From: Bacillus infantis NRRL B-14911
Lineage (GTDB): Bacteria > Bacillota > Bacilli > Bacillales > Cytobacillaceae
Assembly (NCBI RefSeq): GCF_000473245.1
Contig: NC_022524.1
Location: 3,434,501-3,498,500, forward strand
DNA: 64,000 nt
Direction: 5' to 3'
Shown here: in pieces, positions 46,847 through 55,248 of the stretch
Layout of the letters: each line of letters opens with the position of its first letter
How positions within the stretch are numbered: position 1 is the first letter of the stretch
Made by a program: the position numbers and the translations under genes
The notes under the pieces: model-generated
Seen by the model: only the letters and a program-made list of their open reading frames with translations
Databases searched by the model: none
What the model was told of the DNA's origin: nothing

Positions 46847-47422
46847 TTAAAAAGGCAGAGTGAATCCCGCCTTTTTCAATTCTCTTGCTGTTCTTGAAAG
46901 CGGAAGCCCGACGACTGCGAAATAATCACCATCAATCCGCTTCACAAGCGTTGCACCAAGACCCTGGATTCCATAAGATCCGGCCTTGTCGAAGGGCTCG
47001 CCGCTTTCGATATATGCCGACTTTTCGTCATCTGTCAGCTCCCAAAATTCCACATCCGTTTTTTCGTAAAATTTAACTTTGCTTTTTTGCGGAGTAATAA
47101 TTGATACTCCGGTATAAACCGAATGGACTCTGCCGGACAAACGAGTCAGCATATCGTATGCATCGCCGCGCCCATCCGGCTTCCCTAGAATAAGACCGTC
47201 TGCAAAGACAATCGTGTCCGAACCAATGACAAACGCAGCTGGATTTTTCCGGGCGACAGACTCCGCTTTCCTGGCCGCAAGCTCCATGACCACATTTTCG
47301 GGAAGCATTCCCGGTTCGAATGTTTCGTCCACATCACTGCTGGAGACTTCAAATTTCAGCTGAAGATTTTCAAGAAGTTCTTTTCGCCGTGGAGAAGAAG
47401 AGGCTAATATGAGGTTCTGCAA
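46847..47422 (-). CDS. maf: Maf family nucleotide pyrophosphatase
   Basis: House-cleaning nucleoside triphosphate pyrophosphatase, 191 residues, acting on dTTP/UTP and modified pyrimidine nucleotides in characterised homologues. The signature LILASSSPRRKELLENL opens the protein; VIGSDTIVFADG and DKAGSYGIQG are conserved. The frame is open to an ATG at 47452 that lacks a ribosome binding site; the TTG at 47422 with AGGGTGA before it matches family N-termini and is chosen. Confidence 0.93.
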   Translation of the reverse strand: MQNLILASSSPRRKELLENLQLKFEVSSSDVDETFEPGMLPENVVMELAARKAESVARKNPAAFVIGSDTIVFADGLILGKPDGRGDAYDMLTRLSGRVHSVYTGVSIITPQKSKVKFYEKTDVEFWELTDDEKSAYIESGEPFDKAGSYGIQGLGATLVKRIDGDYFAVVGLPLSRTARELKKAGFTLPF

Positions 47423-47527
47423 AAAAATCACCCTATCCTTTACTTGTATCATTTTGGGAGATACAAACTAATCGTACCAAAATTTATAGGTTCTAACAAT
47501 TTTTAAAAGAGTTTTGTCAAAAAAAAT

Positions 47528-47559
47528 GGGAGCTTGTCGAATGAAGTCCGACAGCCCCC
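47528..47559 (-). terminator. Terminator of spoIIB
   Basis: GGGGGCTGTCG and CGACAAGCTCCC pair on the minus strand (small bulge, one G-T) and are followed by ATTTTTTTT, about 40 bases beyond the spoIIB stop. Confidence 0.8.
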
Positions 47560-47599
47560 TATAATGTGCGATATTTCCTGGAAAATATTCACCCTTTTA

Positions 47600-48715
47600 T
47601 TAAAGTGCAGTGTACGCTGCAATGAATGACAGCAGATGCTGCTGAATTGCGTAATAGCCTTTTTCATCCGGGTTTTTCTGATAGCTGGCGATCAGTTCCG
47701 CTGCTTCTGAAAGCTCCTTCTGCATGACCCCCACACGATCCGCAGAAAGCTTTGCTCCATCAAATCCTGCAAGCTGTACTGATACATCGGCCGCCTGCTT
47801 TAATGCTTCTTCCGGAATCGCAGCTCCAGGTGAAGCAGCCCCAATTCCTGCAGCCATTGCCGAATATATCCCCGGGGCCGCTTGCAGGAATTTTTCATCT
47901 TCCTCCTGCAGCTTCTCCACAGTTTTTCCACCAGCAGCCAGTTCCTTGGCAAATGTATCAATGCCCTTGCTCTTATAATCTGTTCCAAGCTGTTTCGCAT
48001 CTTCCAGCGACCCTGCAGCTCCAAGGAACAGATAAGATTTTCCTTCCATCTCCATCAGCTGTGCCGGGGCTCCTTTTTCAAAAATCGTGGTTTGAATCTT
48101 TTCAGCCGCATCCTTCGTTGAAAAGACACCGCCCTGAACAACAAAAACTGTAAGAGGCTCAAGGGCCAATGTTCCGTTTCCCGCTGAGCTTTCCTGATTG
48201 GTGCCGCTGGCATTGCCTGCTGCTGTCTGCACAGCTCCTTCAGGCTCCTCAGCACTTCCATCATGTATTACCATCTTCAGCATTAAAAAACCAAGGCTTG
48301 TCCCGAACAGGACAGCAAAGAATACAGAAATGACAACTGAACGGACCAGCGCTTTCTGATTGGAAGGCTTCCCCGGTGAGCTGAATATACTGCTTTTCTT
48401 CCCGCTTCCTTTTTCTGTCTTTGCGGCAACCTTGTATTCCTTCGGTTCTGGATCCTCCTCCATGATTTCAGGGAGAATCCAGTCAAACTCATCATCTGCC
48501 GCTTCCCTGGCAGGAGCTGCCTCCAATTCAGCCAGGTCCTCGTTTGCTGATAGAACCTTCCCCTCTGCAGACTCTTCTTCCACATTCTCTAAGTGCTGGA
48601 CTTCTTCTGCAGGATCTCTTTCCTTTTGGGCCGTTTTGTCTTTCATATGCACGGCTTCCCGATCCTTGCCATTCAGCTTGATCGTAATGGTCCGTCCATT
48701 CCCTTGGTTTTCCAC
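47600..48715 (-). CDS. spoIIB: Stage II sporulation protein B (SPOR-domain septal protein)
   Basis: A 371-residue bitopic protein that localises to the polar septum and helps septal peptidoglycan thinning during engulfment. A long acidic cytoplasmic region precedes one membrane helix (about 127-147, VISVFFAVLFGTSLGFLML), and a SPOR-like extracellular segment (FVVQGGVFSTKDAAEKIQTT to YLFLGAAGSLEDAKQLG) is followed by an Ala-rich tail. The start is GTG at 48715 behind GGGGAGG. The position next to maf and the prepilin peptidase region matches B. subtilis. Confidence 0.88.
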   Translation of the reverse strand: MENQGNGRTITIKLNGKDREAVHMKDKTAQKERDPAEEVQHLENVEEESAEGKVLSANEDLAELEAAPAREAADDEFDWILPEIMEEDPEPKEYKVAAKTEKGSGKKSSIFSSPGKPSNQKALVRSVVISVFFAVLFGTSLGFLMLKMVIHDGSAEEPEGAVQTAAGNASGTNQESSAGNGTLALEPLTVFVVQGGVFSTKDAAEKIQTTIFEKGAPAQLMEMEGKSYLFLGAAGSLEDAKQLGTDYKSKGIDTFAKELAAGGKTVEKLQEEDEKFLQAAPGIYSAMAAGIGAASPGAAIPEEALKQAADVSVQLAGFDGAKLSADRVGVMQKELSEAAELIASYQKNPDEKGYYAIQQHLLSFIAAYTAL

Positions 48716-48777
48716 AGCTTGTCCTCCCCGTGTCGATTGCTGGATTTGCCTTCATCCTAACACAGGGTTTAAAAAAA

Positions 48778-48804
48778 ATAACAAGACTTTTGTCGTCTTG
48801 TTAT
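48778..48804 (-). terminator. Terminator of the pilus operon
   Basis: Perfect ATAACAAGAC / GTCTTGTTAT stem with a seven-base loop followed by eight T on the minus strand, just after the last pilin gene. It separates the pilus operon from spoIIB. Confidence 0.88.
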
Positions 48805-48825
48805 AGGATGCTTTCGTCAAATTTT

Positions 48826-49284
48826 TTAGTTGTCTTTCACAATCATATCCACTGACAGTTCATGTACCGGAATCGGTTTGCCTGAAACCCCCTGGTAAGA
48901 GCAAAGATTGCGGTTTTCGCCGTACAGGCATACCGTCCTGATATGCTCCCCCTCTATTTCTACAAAGCTGGCGTCTGAGGGTTCAACATAATTGCCGGTA
49001 TAGGGATCCTTAAAAGCTTCCATGAAGCCGGCTTCGGAAACCATATTGAAAGTAATCCGCTGAGCGAGTGTATTGCCACTGGTCACTTCGCGCTTCACAA
49101 AATAGCCCGCTGCTTCATTCAGCGCATAGGCATTGCCGACAAAGGCTTTATCTCTTGATTTCTGGATTACATTTAATATGGAGACAGTTGCGATTGCGGC
49201 AACAATGCCTAATATCACTATGACAGCCAGCAACTCTATTAATGTCAATCCATTTTCATTTAGTCTAGCAAAGCTCTTCTTCAT
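48826..49284 (-). CDS. Type IV prepilin-like protein with C-terminal Cys pair
   Basis: A 152-residue prepilin. A 12-residue positively charged leader ends in Gly, cleaved before LTLIELLAVIVILGI, with Glu at +5, the class III signature. The rest of the hydrophobic helix runs to about residue 40. The C-terminal region has two Cys (VCLYGENRNLCSYQG) that could form a small disulfide loop like the D-region of other pilins. It is the last gene of the pilus operon, after pilO. It could be a second major or a minor pilin. Confidence 0.88.
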   Translation of the reverse strand: MKKSFARLNENGLTLIELLAVIVILGIVAAIATVSILNVIQKSRDKAFVGNAYALNEAAGYFVKREVTSGNTLAQRITFNMVSEAGFMEAFKDPYTGNYVEPSDASFVEIEGEHIRTVCLYGENRNLCSYQGVSGKPIPVHELSVDMIVKDN

Positions 49285-49310
49285 ACTAGACCCCGTTTCT
49301 GTATACTAGA

Positions 49311-50084
49311 TTAAGGCTGAGTATCTTCTTCCCCTTCAATCTCCTCCTGGTCGGAAAATCCGCTCAGTGGATTTTGCTTATTGGATACAGCCGGAACATC
49401 AAGCGGCGGCAGTTCTTTTTGCAGTTCTTCAAGCGAAGGGTAATAATAGGCTGCAAGAGATAACTCAAATTCTACTTTTTCAGTTTCCTGTTCTACCGAG
49501 TAGATTTCATTAAGGCCGGTGAAGCTTAACGCCTCTACTTTAACAATCCTTTTTAAAGATTCCAGACTTTCAATAAACCGCTCCAGTTCAAAATATGTTT
49601 CTGCTTCTCCGCCGAGGGAGAGTGTGATTTGCCGGATACCATTAGGGAGCTGTCCCTCGCCATCAACAGCCTCTGGAGATTCTGCCTCTTCTCCTTCTCC
49701 TACCGGTTCTTCTGCCGCTGCTGTTTCCAGCAGGTCAACCTCTTCGTCTTCATCAGTACCGTCCAGTCTCAATTCCAGTATATTGGAATCTGAGATCACC
49801 TCAGCTTTTTCGATGTCCAGCAGCAGCTGATCAAGCAGCCTCTTTACAGGAACTTGCTTTTGCAGTTCCATAGTAGTTAAAATTGTTTTTTCATTTGTCT
49901 GTGTCAGATTACTCTCCACAATTGTTAATTGCTGATTTGCCATTTGGAGCTCATTTTGCTTCCTCGAAAGCTGATCATGCAGCGGCAATACAAATATATA
50001 ATAACTACCAGCTGTAAGTCCTATAGCTAAAAGCAATCCAGCTGTCAATATAATTAGGTTTTTTTTTGATAATTGAAGGTTCAA
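49311..50084 (-). CDS. pilO: Type IV pilus alignment protein PilO-like
   Basis: A 257-residue bitopic protein: short cytoplasmic tail, one membrane helix (about 8-31), a coiled coil (about 37-75), a highly acidic linker (about 108-143) and a ferredoxin-like domain (RQITLSLGGEAETYFELERF and following). This is the PilO architecture; with PilM and PilN it forms the inner-membrane alignment complex. The start is TTG at 50084, overlapping the pilN stop by four bases, with GGAGGG eight bases upstream. Confidence 0.85.
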   Translation of the reverse strand: MNLQLSKKNLIILTAGLLLAIGLTAGSYYIFVLPLHDQLSRKQNELQMANQQLTIVESNLTQTNEKTILTTMELQKQVPVKRLLDQLLLDIEKAEVISDSNILELRLDGTDEDEEVDLLETAAAEEPVGEGEEAESPEAVDGEGQLPNGIRQITLSLGGEAETYFELERFIESLESLKRIVKVEALSFTGLNEIYSVEQETEKVEFELSLAAYYYPSLEELQKELPPLDVPAVSNKQNPLSGFSDQEEIEGEEDTQP

Positions 50085-50719
50085 GGTGCTGTCCCTCCTT
50101 CACTATCTTTTTCCTTTGCCTTCCATTCGGCCTTAAGCAGTTCCGGATTGATTTTGAATTCATAGACTGCATAATACCTGGGAAGGTAGCCAAGATCAAC
50201 GGCCGACACTTCAGAATCCCCTTCCACTGCCTCATTGATGGCTTCAGCAGTCTTGGCTTCCTTGAGGACCGCTTCGTCGAGCCAGTTTAATGTCAGCAGA
50301 GAGTTAAGATAATAGGCTGCCTGGCTCTTTGTATCAAACTGGACAGCTAATTTGATTAAGTTGTCCTCATCCATCTCAAATTCAGCGATATAGCCTCTGT
50401 CAGGAAGTATTTTTGTAATTTCCTGAAGGACATAGACCATACTGAAGGGCTGTTTTTCTGCCCAAGTGATTGCCTCTGTCAGCTGTCCGGCAGCATTGGA
50501 TGCTTCAAATTCAATCAGCTTTGCATTTTGGATTTCCAAAATGGCATTTGTCTGGGCAATCTGCTTTTCTACCTTACTGATTTCATCTTTTTTGCTTCCT
50601 GTATAGAGAAAAAGTACAGCAGCTGTTACTGCCAGTAAAAGCAGCAGAGCTCCAGAATAGATGTAGACCGCCCGGCTTCTCTTTTCTTTTTTGGGGAGCA
50701 GGTTAATATCGACAAGCAT
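50081..50719 (-). CDS. pilN: Type IV pilus assembly protein PilN
   Basis: A 212-residue bitopic protein starting MLVDINLLPKKEKR, which contains the INLLP motif by which PilN docks into PilM. One membrane helix (about 20-41) and a coiled-coil plus periplasmic-type ferredoxin domain follow. It lies between pilM (three bases) and pilO (overlap). Confidence 0.92.
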   Translation of the reverse strand: MLVDINLLPKKEKRSRAVYIYSGALLLLLAVTAAVLFLYTGSKKDEISKVEKQIAQTNAILEIQNAKLIEFEASNAAGQLTEAITWAEKQPFSMVYVLQEITKILPDRGYIAEFEMDEDNLIKLAVQFDTKSQAAYYLNSLLTLNWLDEAVLKEAKTAEAINEAVEGDSEVSAVDLGYLPRYYAVYEFKINPELLKAEWKAKEKDSEGGTAP

Positions 50720-50722
50720 GTT

Positions 50723-51703
50723 CTACACCTCTTTTAAGCCTAGGCCGACGTTAAGGTTGAACTGAGGGAGATAAGATGGTTTCTCCCTAAATTCAGCCGT
50801 TTCGGATAATAATACAACCGGTGCATCCAGCCGGCTGTTCAGGGCGGATTGAATTTCCTCCAGCAAAGGATGATCACCATCTACCAATATTTTTGTAATC
50901 TGTCTGTTCCCCTGATAAAGAGAGTACCGGTAAAAGCTCATAACCCGATCAAGCTCTTTATAAATATCCTCCAAGGGACTGATAATTTCCTCTTTATCAC
51001 CAAGGTATGCCAGTTGATTCCCAGGTTCCAGCTCCCACTTGCCGCTGTCAATATCCATCAGCAGATGCCGCATAAATACCGGCTTATGATTTTCAAAGAT
51101 ACTAACATTAATCTGCTGGATGTCTGCTTGAACCATCATCAGGTTTTCCTCTGAACCTATCAGATCCAATTCATAATAAAGTCGATACAGCGCAAGGCAT
51201 GATATATCCGCAAGAACAGGCTTCAGCCTGGCTTCCTCGAAAACAGAAACATATTCATGAACGATTTCTTCAGGAGCAGCAAAAAGCAGGATTTCTTTCA
51301 TTCCACTTTCGCCTGTTTCTAATATTGTGTAATCAAAAACCGGGTCTTCAAAGGGCAGATGTATGGATGTTCCAAGCTCCATATAAAGATAGCCCTTGAT
51401 TTCTTCGGCAGATACATCTTGCGGGATGCTCAGTTTTCTGATAATGATCACAGGATCCGGCACCAAAAATGCAATCTCCTTACCCTTGATTTTCCACTCT
51501 GAAACACATTCCTCCAAAATGGCTGTCAAGGTTTCCGCATCCTGAATTTTGCCTTCTCTTATTATACCGTTCGGCAAATATCGCTCTTCTGACCGCAGGA
51601 CATGAGGTTCTTTATTGTTTTTTAATTCAGCCATCCGGACAACATGGTCCTTGACCGTTATGTTGATCACTCGATTTTTGCCGAACGATATAAGAGGTGC
51701 CAT
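50723..51703 (-). CDS. pilM: Type IV pilus assembly protein PilM (actin-like)
   Basis: A 326-residue cytoplasmic protein of the PilM/FtsA-like actin fold, which binds the PilN N-terminus and couples it to the assembly ATPase. The opening RVINITVKDHVVRMAELKN, the middle EIKGYLYMELGTSIHLPFED and ILLFAAPEEIVHEYVSVFEEA fit the family. The classical ATP motifs are weak, as in many Gram-positive PilM proteins. It follows the prepilin peptidase gene by 15 bases. Confidence 0.88.
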   Translation of the reverse strand: MAPLISFGKNRVINITVKDHVVRMAELKNNKEPHVLRSEERYLPNGIIREGKIQDAETLTAILEECVSEWKIKGKEIAFLVPDPVIIIRKLSIPQDVSAEEIKGYLYMELGTSIHLPFEDPVFDYTILETGESGMKEILLFAAPEEIVHEYVSVFEEARLKPVLADISCLALYRLYYELDLIGSEENLMMVQADIQQINVSIFENHKPVFMRHLLMDIDSGKWELEPGNQLAYLGDKEEIISPLEDIYKELDRVMSFYRYSLYQGNRQITKILVDGDHPLLEEIQSALNSRLDAPVVLLSETAEFREKPSYLPQFNLNVGLGLKEV

Positions 51704-51718
51704 AAATAACTTAACTCC

Positions 51719-52462
51719 TTACATGAATGAATAAAGATACCAGTTTAGCAGCTTATCTCCCATAAAATAAGCAGTCAGGCAGCCTAAAGCTATGTATGGA
51801 CCAAATGGAATAGGCTTGCCCTTTTCAATTTTTCCAGCAAGCAAACCGGCAATCCCAAAGAAAGCACCGAAGAGAGTTGCAAGGAAAAATGTTAACAAGA
51901 CTAACTTTGTGCCTAAAGCCAAACCTATTACTGCAAACAGCTTGATGTCTCCCCCTCCCATGCCACCCTTGCTGACCACGGCTATGAACAGAAGCAGGAA
52001 AAATCCTGCCGCAGCCCCGGCTGCAGAATCCCACCACGGAGATAAGGGGATAAATATCCGCTCCAATAAAAAAATCACTGCAAACACAAGCAGGACTTTG
52101 TCGGGAATAATCATATATTTAATATCCGACACAAACACGATGACCAAAAGAGAAATCAGCGTCCATGCGATGGCCAGTTCAAATGTCCAGCCCATCATTA
52201 ACGGGGCGAGCACAAATAATAATCCGGTAGATAATTCAACAGCAGGGTATAGAGGAGAAACCGGCGCCTTGCAGCGCCGGCATTTCCCTCCCTGCAGCAG
52301 ATAAGAAACAACCGGTATGAGCTCAAACGGCCTTAAAGTATGCTGGCAATAAGGACAATGAGATCTTGGCTTGACGATCGACTGCTTCAACGGAATCCTC
52401 AGGCCGACTACGTTGTAGAAGGAGCCTAGGAGGAGTCCGTAGAAAAGTATTAAAATATACAT
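51719..52462 (-). CDS. pilD: Type IV prepilin peptidase (PilD/ComC)
   Basis: Membrane aspartyl protease and N-methylase, 247 residues with about eight helices. It cleaves prepilins after Gly. The N-terminal cytoplasmic loop has the CPYC (36-39) and CRRC (61-64) zinc-type pairs; the two catalytic Asp lie in SDIKYMIIPD and GMGGGDIKLF. Its ATG overlaps the stop of the upstream pilin gene (TAATG), so translation is coupled. It occupies the position of comC in B. subtilis and may also process the competence pseudopilins. Confidence 0.95.
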   Translation of the reverse strand: MYILILFYGLLLGSFYNVVGLRIPLKQSIVKPRSHCPYCQHTLRPFELIPVVSYLLQGGKCRRCKAPVSPLYPAVELSTGLLFVLAPLMMGWTFELAIAWTLISLLVIVFVSDIKYMIIPDKVLLVFAVIFLLERIFIPLSPWWDSAAGAAAGFFLLLFIAVVSKGGMGGGDIKLFAVIGLALGTKLVLLTFFLATLFGAFFGIAGLLAGKIEKGKPIPFGPYIALGCLTAYFMGDKLLNWYLYSFM

Positions 52463-52875
52463 TAATTACCGCTAAAAGCTTGTAATTCTACTTCTGTAAC
52501 TTCTGTAGCCTCATTATTCTTCTTAACTATTTTCGCGGCCTCATGGTTTTGTATTTTATATGTGAATTTTCCTGTTGTAGTATTCCTGTCAACTTTCACA
52601 GTAAATTCTTGGTCTTTTACATTATCCAAATAAGAATCCAAATCAGCAAACGCAAGGCTAGTGGCGGTAGGATTTGTAGCAATGTAAGTTTTTGATGCGT
52701 TAACAATTTGAATAGCTTCTGCGACTTTTGCATCGTTTTTAGTCTTATTAATAAGACCTCCAATACTCGGAATCGCAATCGCCGCAATAATCCCCAAAAT
52801 AACAATAACTGCCAATAACTCGATCAGTGTCAAACCTTTTTCATTTTTAAGTTTTTGTGCCATTTTCTTAAACAT
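52462..52875 (-). CDS. Type IV major-type prepilin (ComGC-like)
   Basis: A 137-residue prepilin: 14-residue leader ending in Gly, then LTLIELLAVIVILGIIAAIA with Glu+5, a helix to about residue 50 and a small C-terminal domain without cysteines. Length and sequence resemble ComGC and the major pilins of Gram-positive pili. It has its own promoter (perfect TATAAT) 50 bases upstream and a GAGGGAG ribosome binding site, fitting high expression. It overlaps the prepilin peptidase gene by one base. Confidence 0.9.
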   Translation of the reverse strand: MFKKMAQKLKNEKGLTLIELLAVIVILGIIAAIAIPSIGGLINKTKNDAKVAEAIQIVNASKTYIATNPTATSLAFADLDSYLDNVKDQEFTVKVDRNTTTGKFTYKIQNHEAAKIVKKNNEATEVTEVELQAFSGN

Positions 52876-52928
52876 TTTATTCTCCCTCTCATATGAGTTT
52901 TTGCCTATTACTTTAGTAGGTTAATCCT

Positions 52929-52934
52929 ATTATA
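52929..52934 (-). promoter_or_regulatory. -10 element of a promoter for the major pilin gene
   Basis: The minus strand reads TAGTATAATAGG in the 115-base gap between pilC and the pilin gene; TATAAT is a perfect -10. The -35 is poor (CTTTTG or TTTTGT at 16-17 bases). The AT-rich leader contains the palindrome CTCATATGAG before the ribosome binding site. Confidence 0.5.
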
Positions 52935-52990
52935 CTAGATTCTGCAAATAACAAAAGTCGAAAATGTTAATTTCTTGCAAAATTTTGTTG

Positions 52991-54196
52991 TCAGCCGACA
53001 TGGTTGAATATTTCAAACATCGGCACCATGATGGACGTTACAATTGTTCCGACAATACCGGCTAAAAAAACAATCATAAGCGGTTCTATCAATGATTTTA
53101 GGCGGTCGGTGGTGCTCTCTACTTCTTTTTCATAGAAATCTGCAACCTTTGAAAGCATTTCGTCAAGTGATCCGGATTCTTCACCGATAGCGATCATCTG
53201 TGAGACCAGCGGCGGGAAGACCCAATGTTTGCGCATCGGTTCTGTAAGGGATTTCCCTTGTTCCAGGGATGTCCGGGATTTTTGAAGGACCTTTGCCACC
53301 ACTTCATTTTCGACTATGTTCTCAACAATACTTATAGCCTGGAGGATAGGGACCGAGCTTGCAAAAAGCGAACTGAGTGTTCTGGTCATCCTGGCCAATG
53401 CAGCCTTCTGGAGCATTTTGCCGAAGATAGGGAGCCTGAGCAGGAAATAATCAAAATAGTATTTCGTATTCTTGTTATTCCTGATAACCGAAACCCCAAT
53501 AAAGACCGACACAAACATTAGTATGACTAGCCACCAGTATTTCTGCATAAATTCGCTGGAATTGAGAACGAATTGCGTGATGGCCGGCAGTTCTCCCCCA
53601 AAGTCCTGGAACATCTCCACAAACGTCGGGACAACACTTACTAGCAGAAATATGACAACTGCAACTGCTATAATGCCGACTGCAATAGGATAGGCAAGGG
53701 CGGATATGATCTTCTGCTTTGTAAAATGCTGCTTTTCATAATGAACTGCCAGCCTCTCCAGGGTATCATCCATGTTTCCGCCTGCTTCGCCTGCTTTAAT
53801 CATATTGACAAACATACTGGTGAAAACCTTTTTGTGCTTTGCAGCGGCATCAGATAAAGAATTCCCCTCTCTTAAATCCTGCTCGACAGCAGCAAGCGCT
53901 TTTTTGAGTGCCTTGCTTTCTGTTTGCTGAGAGAGTATGCCGGTTGCATCCACGACCGTGACTCCTGCCCTGAGTAAAGTGGCGAATTGTCTTAAATAAA
54001 TGACAAAGTCCTGGAGCTTAACCGGATTGCCGATTGATATCTCTTTAGTCAGCAATGTTTCAGGTATTTCATTAAGATCGAGAATCCTGATACCTGATTC
54101 TTTCAACTGAAGCATCGCTTCCCTCTTTGAAGCAGCTGTTACAATCCCTGACTTCTTCCCTTTTAAGTCGCGGCCGCTGTATTTATACCGAGCCAT
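52991..54196 (-). CDS. pilC: Type IV pilus platform protein PilC
   Basis: Polytopic inner-membrane platform protein of the GspF family, 401 residues: a short N-terminal region, two T2SSF domains (about 65-190 and 265-395) and three membrane helices. The family signature GEAGGNMDDTLERLAVHYEKQ and the repeated version GEESGSLDEMLSKVADFYEKE are both visible. It lies one base after pilT, so cotranscription with pilB and pilT is expected. Confidence 0.95.
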   Translation of the reverse strand: MARYKYSGRDLKGKKSGIVTAASKREAMLQLKESGIRILDLNEIPETLLTKEISIGNPVKLQDFVIYLRQFATLLRAGVTVVDATGILSQQTESKALKKALAAVEQDLREGNSLSDAAAKHKKVFTSMFVNMIKAGEAGGNMDDTLERLAVHYEKQHFTKQKIISALAYPIAVGIIAVAVVIFLLVSVVPTFVEMFQDFGGELPAITQFVLNSSEFMQKYWWLVILMFVSVFIGVSVIRNNKNTKYYFDYFLLRLPIFGKMLQKAALARMTRTLSSLFASSVPILQAISIVENIVENEVVAKVLQKSRTSLEQGKSLTEPMRKHWVFPPLVSQMIAIGEESGSLDEMLSKVADFYEKEVESTTDRLKSLIEPLMIVFLAGIVGTIVTSIMVPMFEIFNHVG

Positions 54197-54197
54197 T

Positions 54198-55238
54198 TCA
54201 ATTCACCTTTTCCAAAAGATAAGGCATTGCTGCCTCTTTCGAAACCTGGCCTGTCTGGACAAGTTCCTTGATGCTCGTGTCCAGTGTATGCATGCCATGA
54301 GCTTTTGAGGTCTGCATGATACTGGTAATCTGGTGTACTTTTTCATTGCGGATGAGGTTTGCTACGGCTGAATTATTAATTAATATTTCTGTCGCCGCTT
54401 TCCTGCCTCTGTTATCTGCCAGCGGAAATAACCGCTGCGAAACGATGGAGACGAGAACAGAGGCAAGCTGGATTCTGATCTGTGCCTGCTGGGAAGGCGG
54501 GAAAACATCGATAATCCGGTTGATCGTGGCAGGTGCACTCGAAGTATGAAGAGTACCGAGGACAAGATGTCCGGTTTCCGCCGCAGTGATTGCCGTTTGT
54601 ATCGTTTCCAGATCCCTCATCTCCCCGACCATGATAACATCGGGATCCTGGCGCAATGCAGCCCGAAGTCCATTTGCAAAATTGCTGGTATCCAGGCCGA
54701 CTTCACGCTGGTCGATGATGCAGTTGCCATGTTTATGGAGGTACTCGATTGGATCCTCTAACGTAATAACATGTTTTCTCATCGTCTTGTTCATAAAATC
54801 AACCATCGAAGCCAGAGTAGTTGATTTGCCGCTCCCGGTCGGCCCTGTCACAAGGACGAGGCCTTGTGGCTTGCCGGCCACTTTTTTCAGGACAGGCGGA
54901 AGATCGAGTTCATCGAGGGCTGGAATTTTCGTCGGCACAACCCTCACTGCAAGTGCAATGCAGGAACGCTGATGATAGGCATTAACGCGAAATCTGGAAA
55001 CACCCTGCACACCATACGAGAAGTCCAGCTCTCCCTTTTCTTTGAATCTCTCCCACATATGGGGAGGAATCATCTCTTTTGCCATTGCCTCTGTATGTGC
55101 AGGGAGCATGGATTCTTTTCCATACCTCTTCATCTCGCCATTGATGCGAAAAATGGGGGGTACGCCGACTGTTATATGAATATCTGAAGCTTTCAGCTCA
55201 AAGCCTGCTTTCAGCAGAAGGTCCACTTTTTCTGTCAT
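54198..55238 (-). CDS. pilT: Pilus retraction ATPase PilT
   Basis: A 346-residue hexameric retraction ATPase. Walker A GPTGSGKSTTLASM, Asp box ITLEDPIEYLH, Walker B DVIMVGEMRD and His box GHLVLGTLHT are intact. The N-terminal PAS-like domain starts EKVDLLLKAGFELKASDIHI, the PilT pattern. Its presence means the pilus should be retractable, unlike the pseudopilus of competence systems that lack PilT. It lies 10 bases after pilB. Confidence 0.95.
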   Translation of the reverse strand: MTEKVDLLLKAGFELKASDIHITVGVPPIFRINGEMKRYGKESMLPAHTEAMAKEMIPPHMWERFKEKGELDFSYGVQGVSRFRVNAYHQRSCIALAVRVVPTKIPALDELDLPPVLKKVAGKPQGLVLVTGPTGSGKSTTLASMVDFMNKTMRKHVITLEDPIEYLHKHGNCIIDQREVGLDTSNFANGLRAALRQDPDVIMVGEMRDLETIQTAITAAETGHLVLGTLHTSSAPATINRIIDVFPPSQQAQIRIQLASVLVSIVSQRLFPLADNRGRKAATEILINNSAVANLIRNEKVHQITSIMQTSKAHGMHTLDTSIKELVQTGQVSKEAAMPYLLEKVN

Positions 55239-55248
55239 ATCAGTTCTC

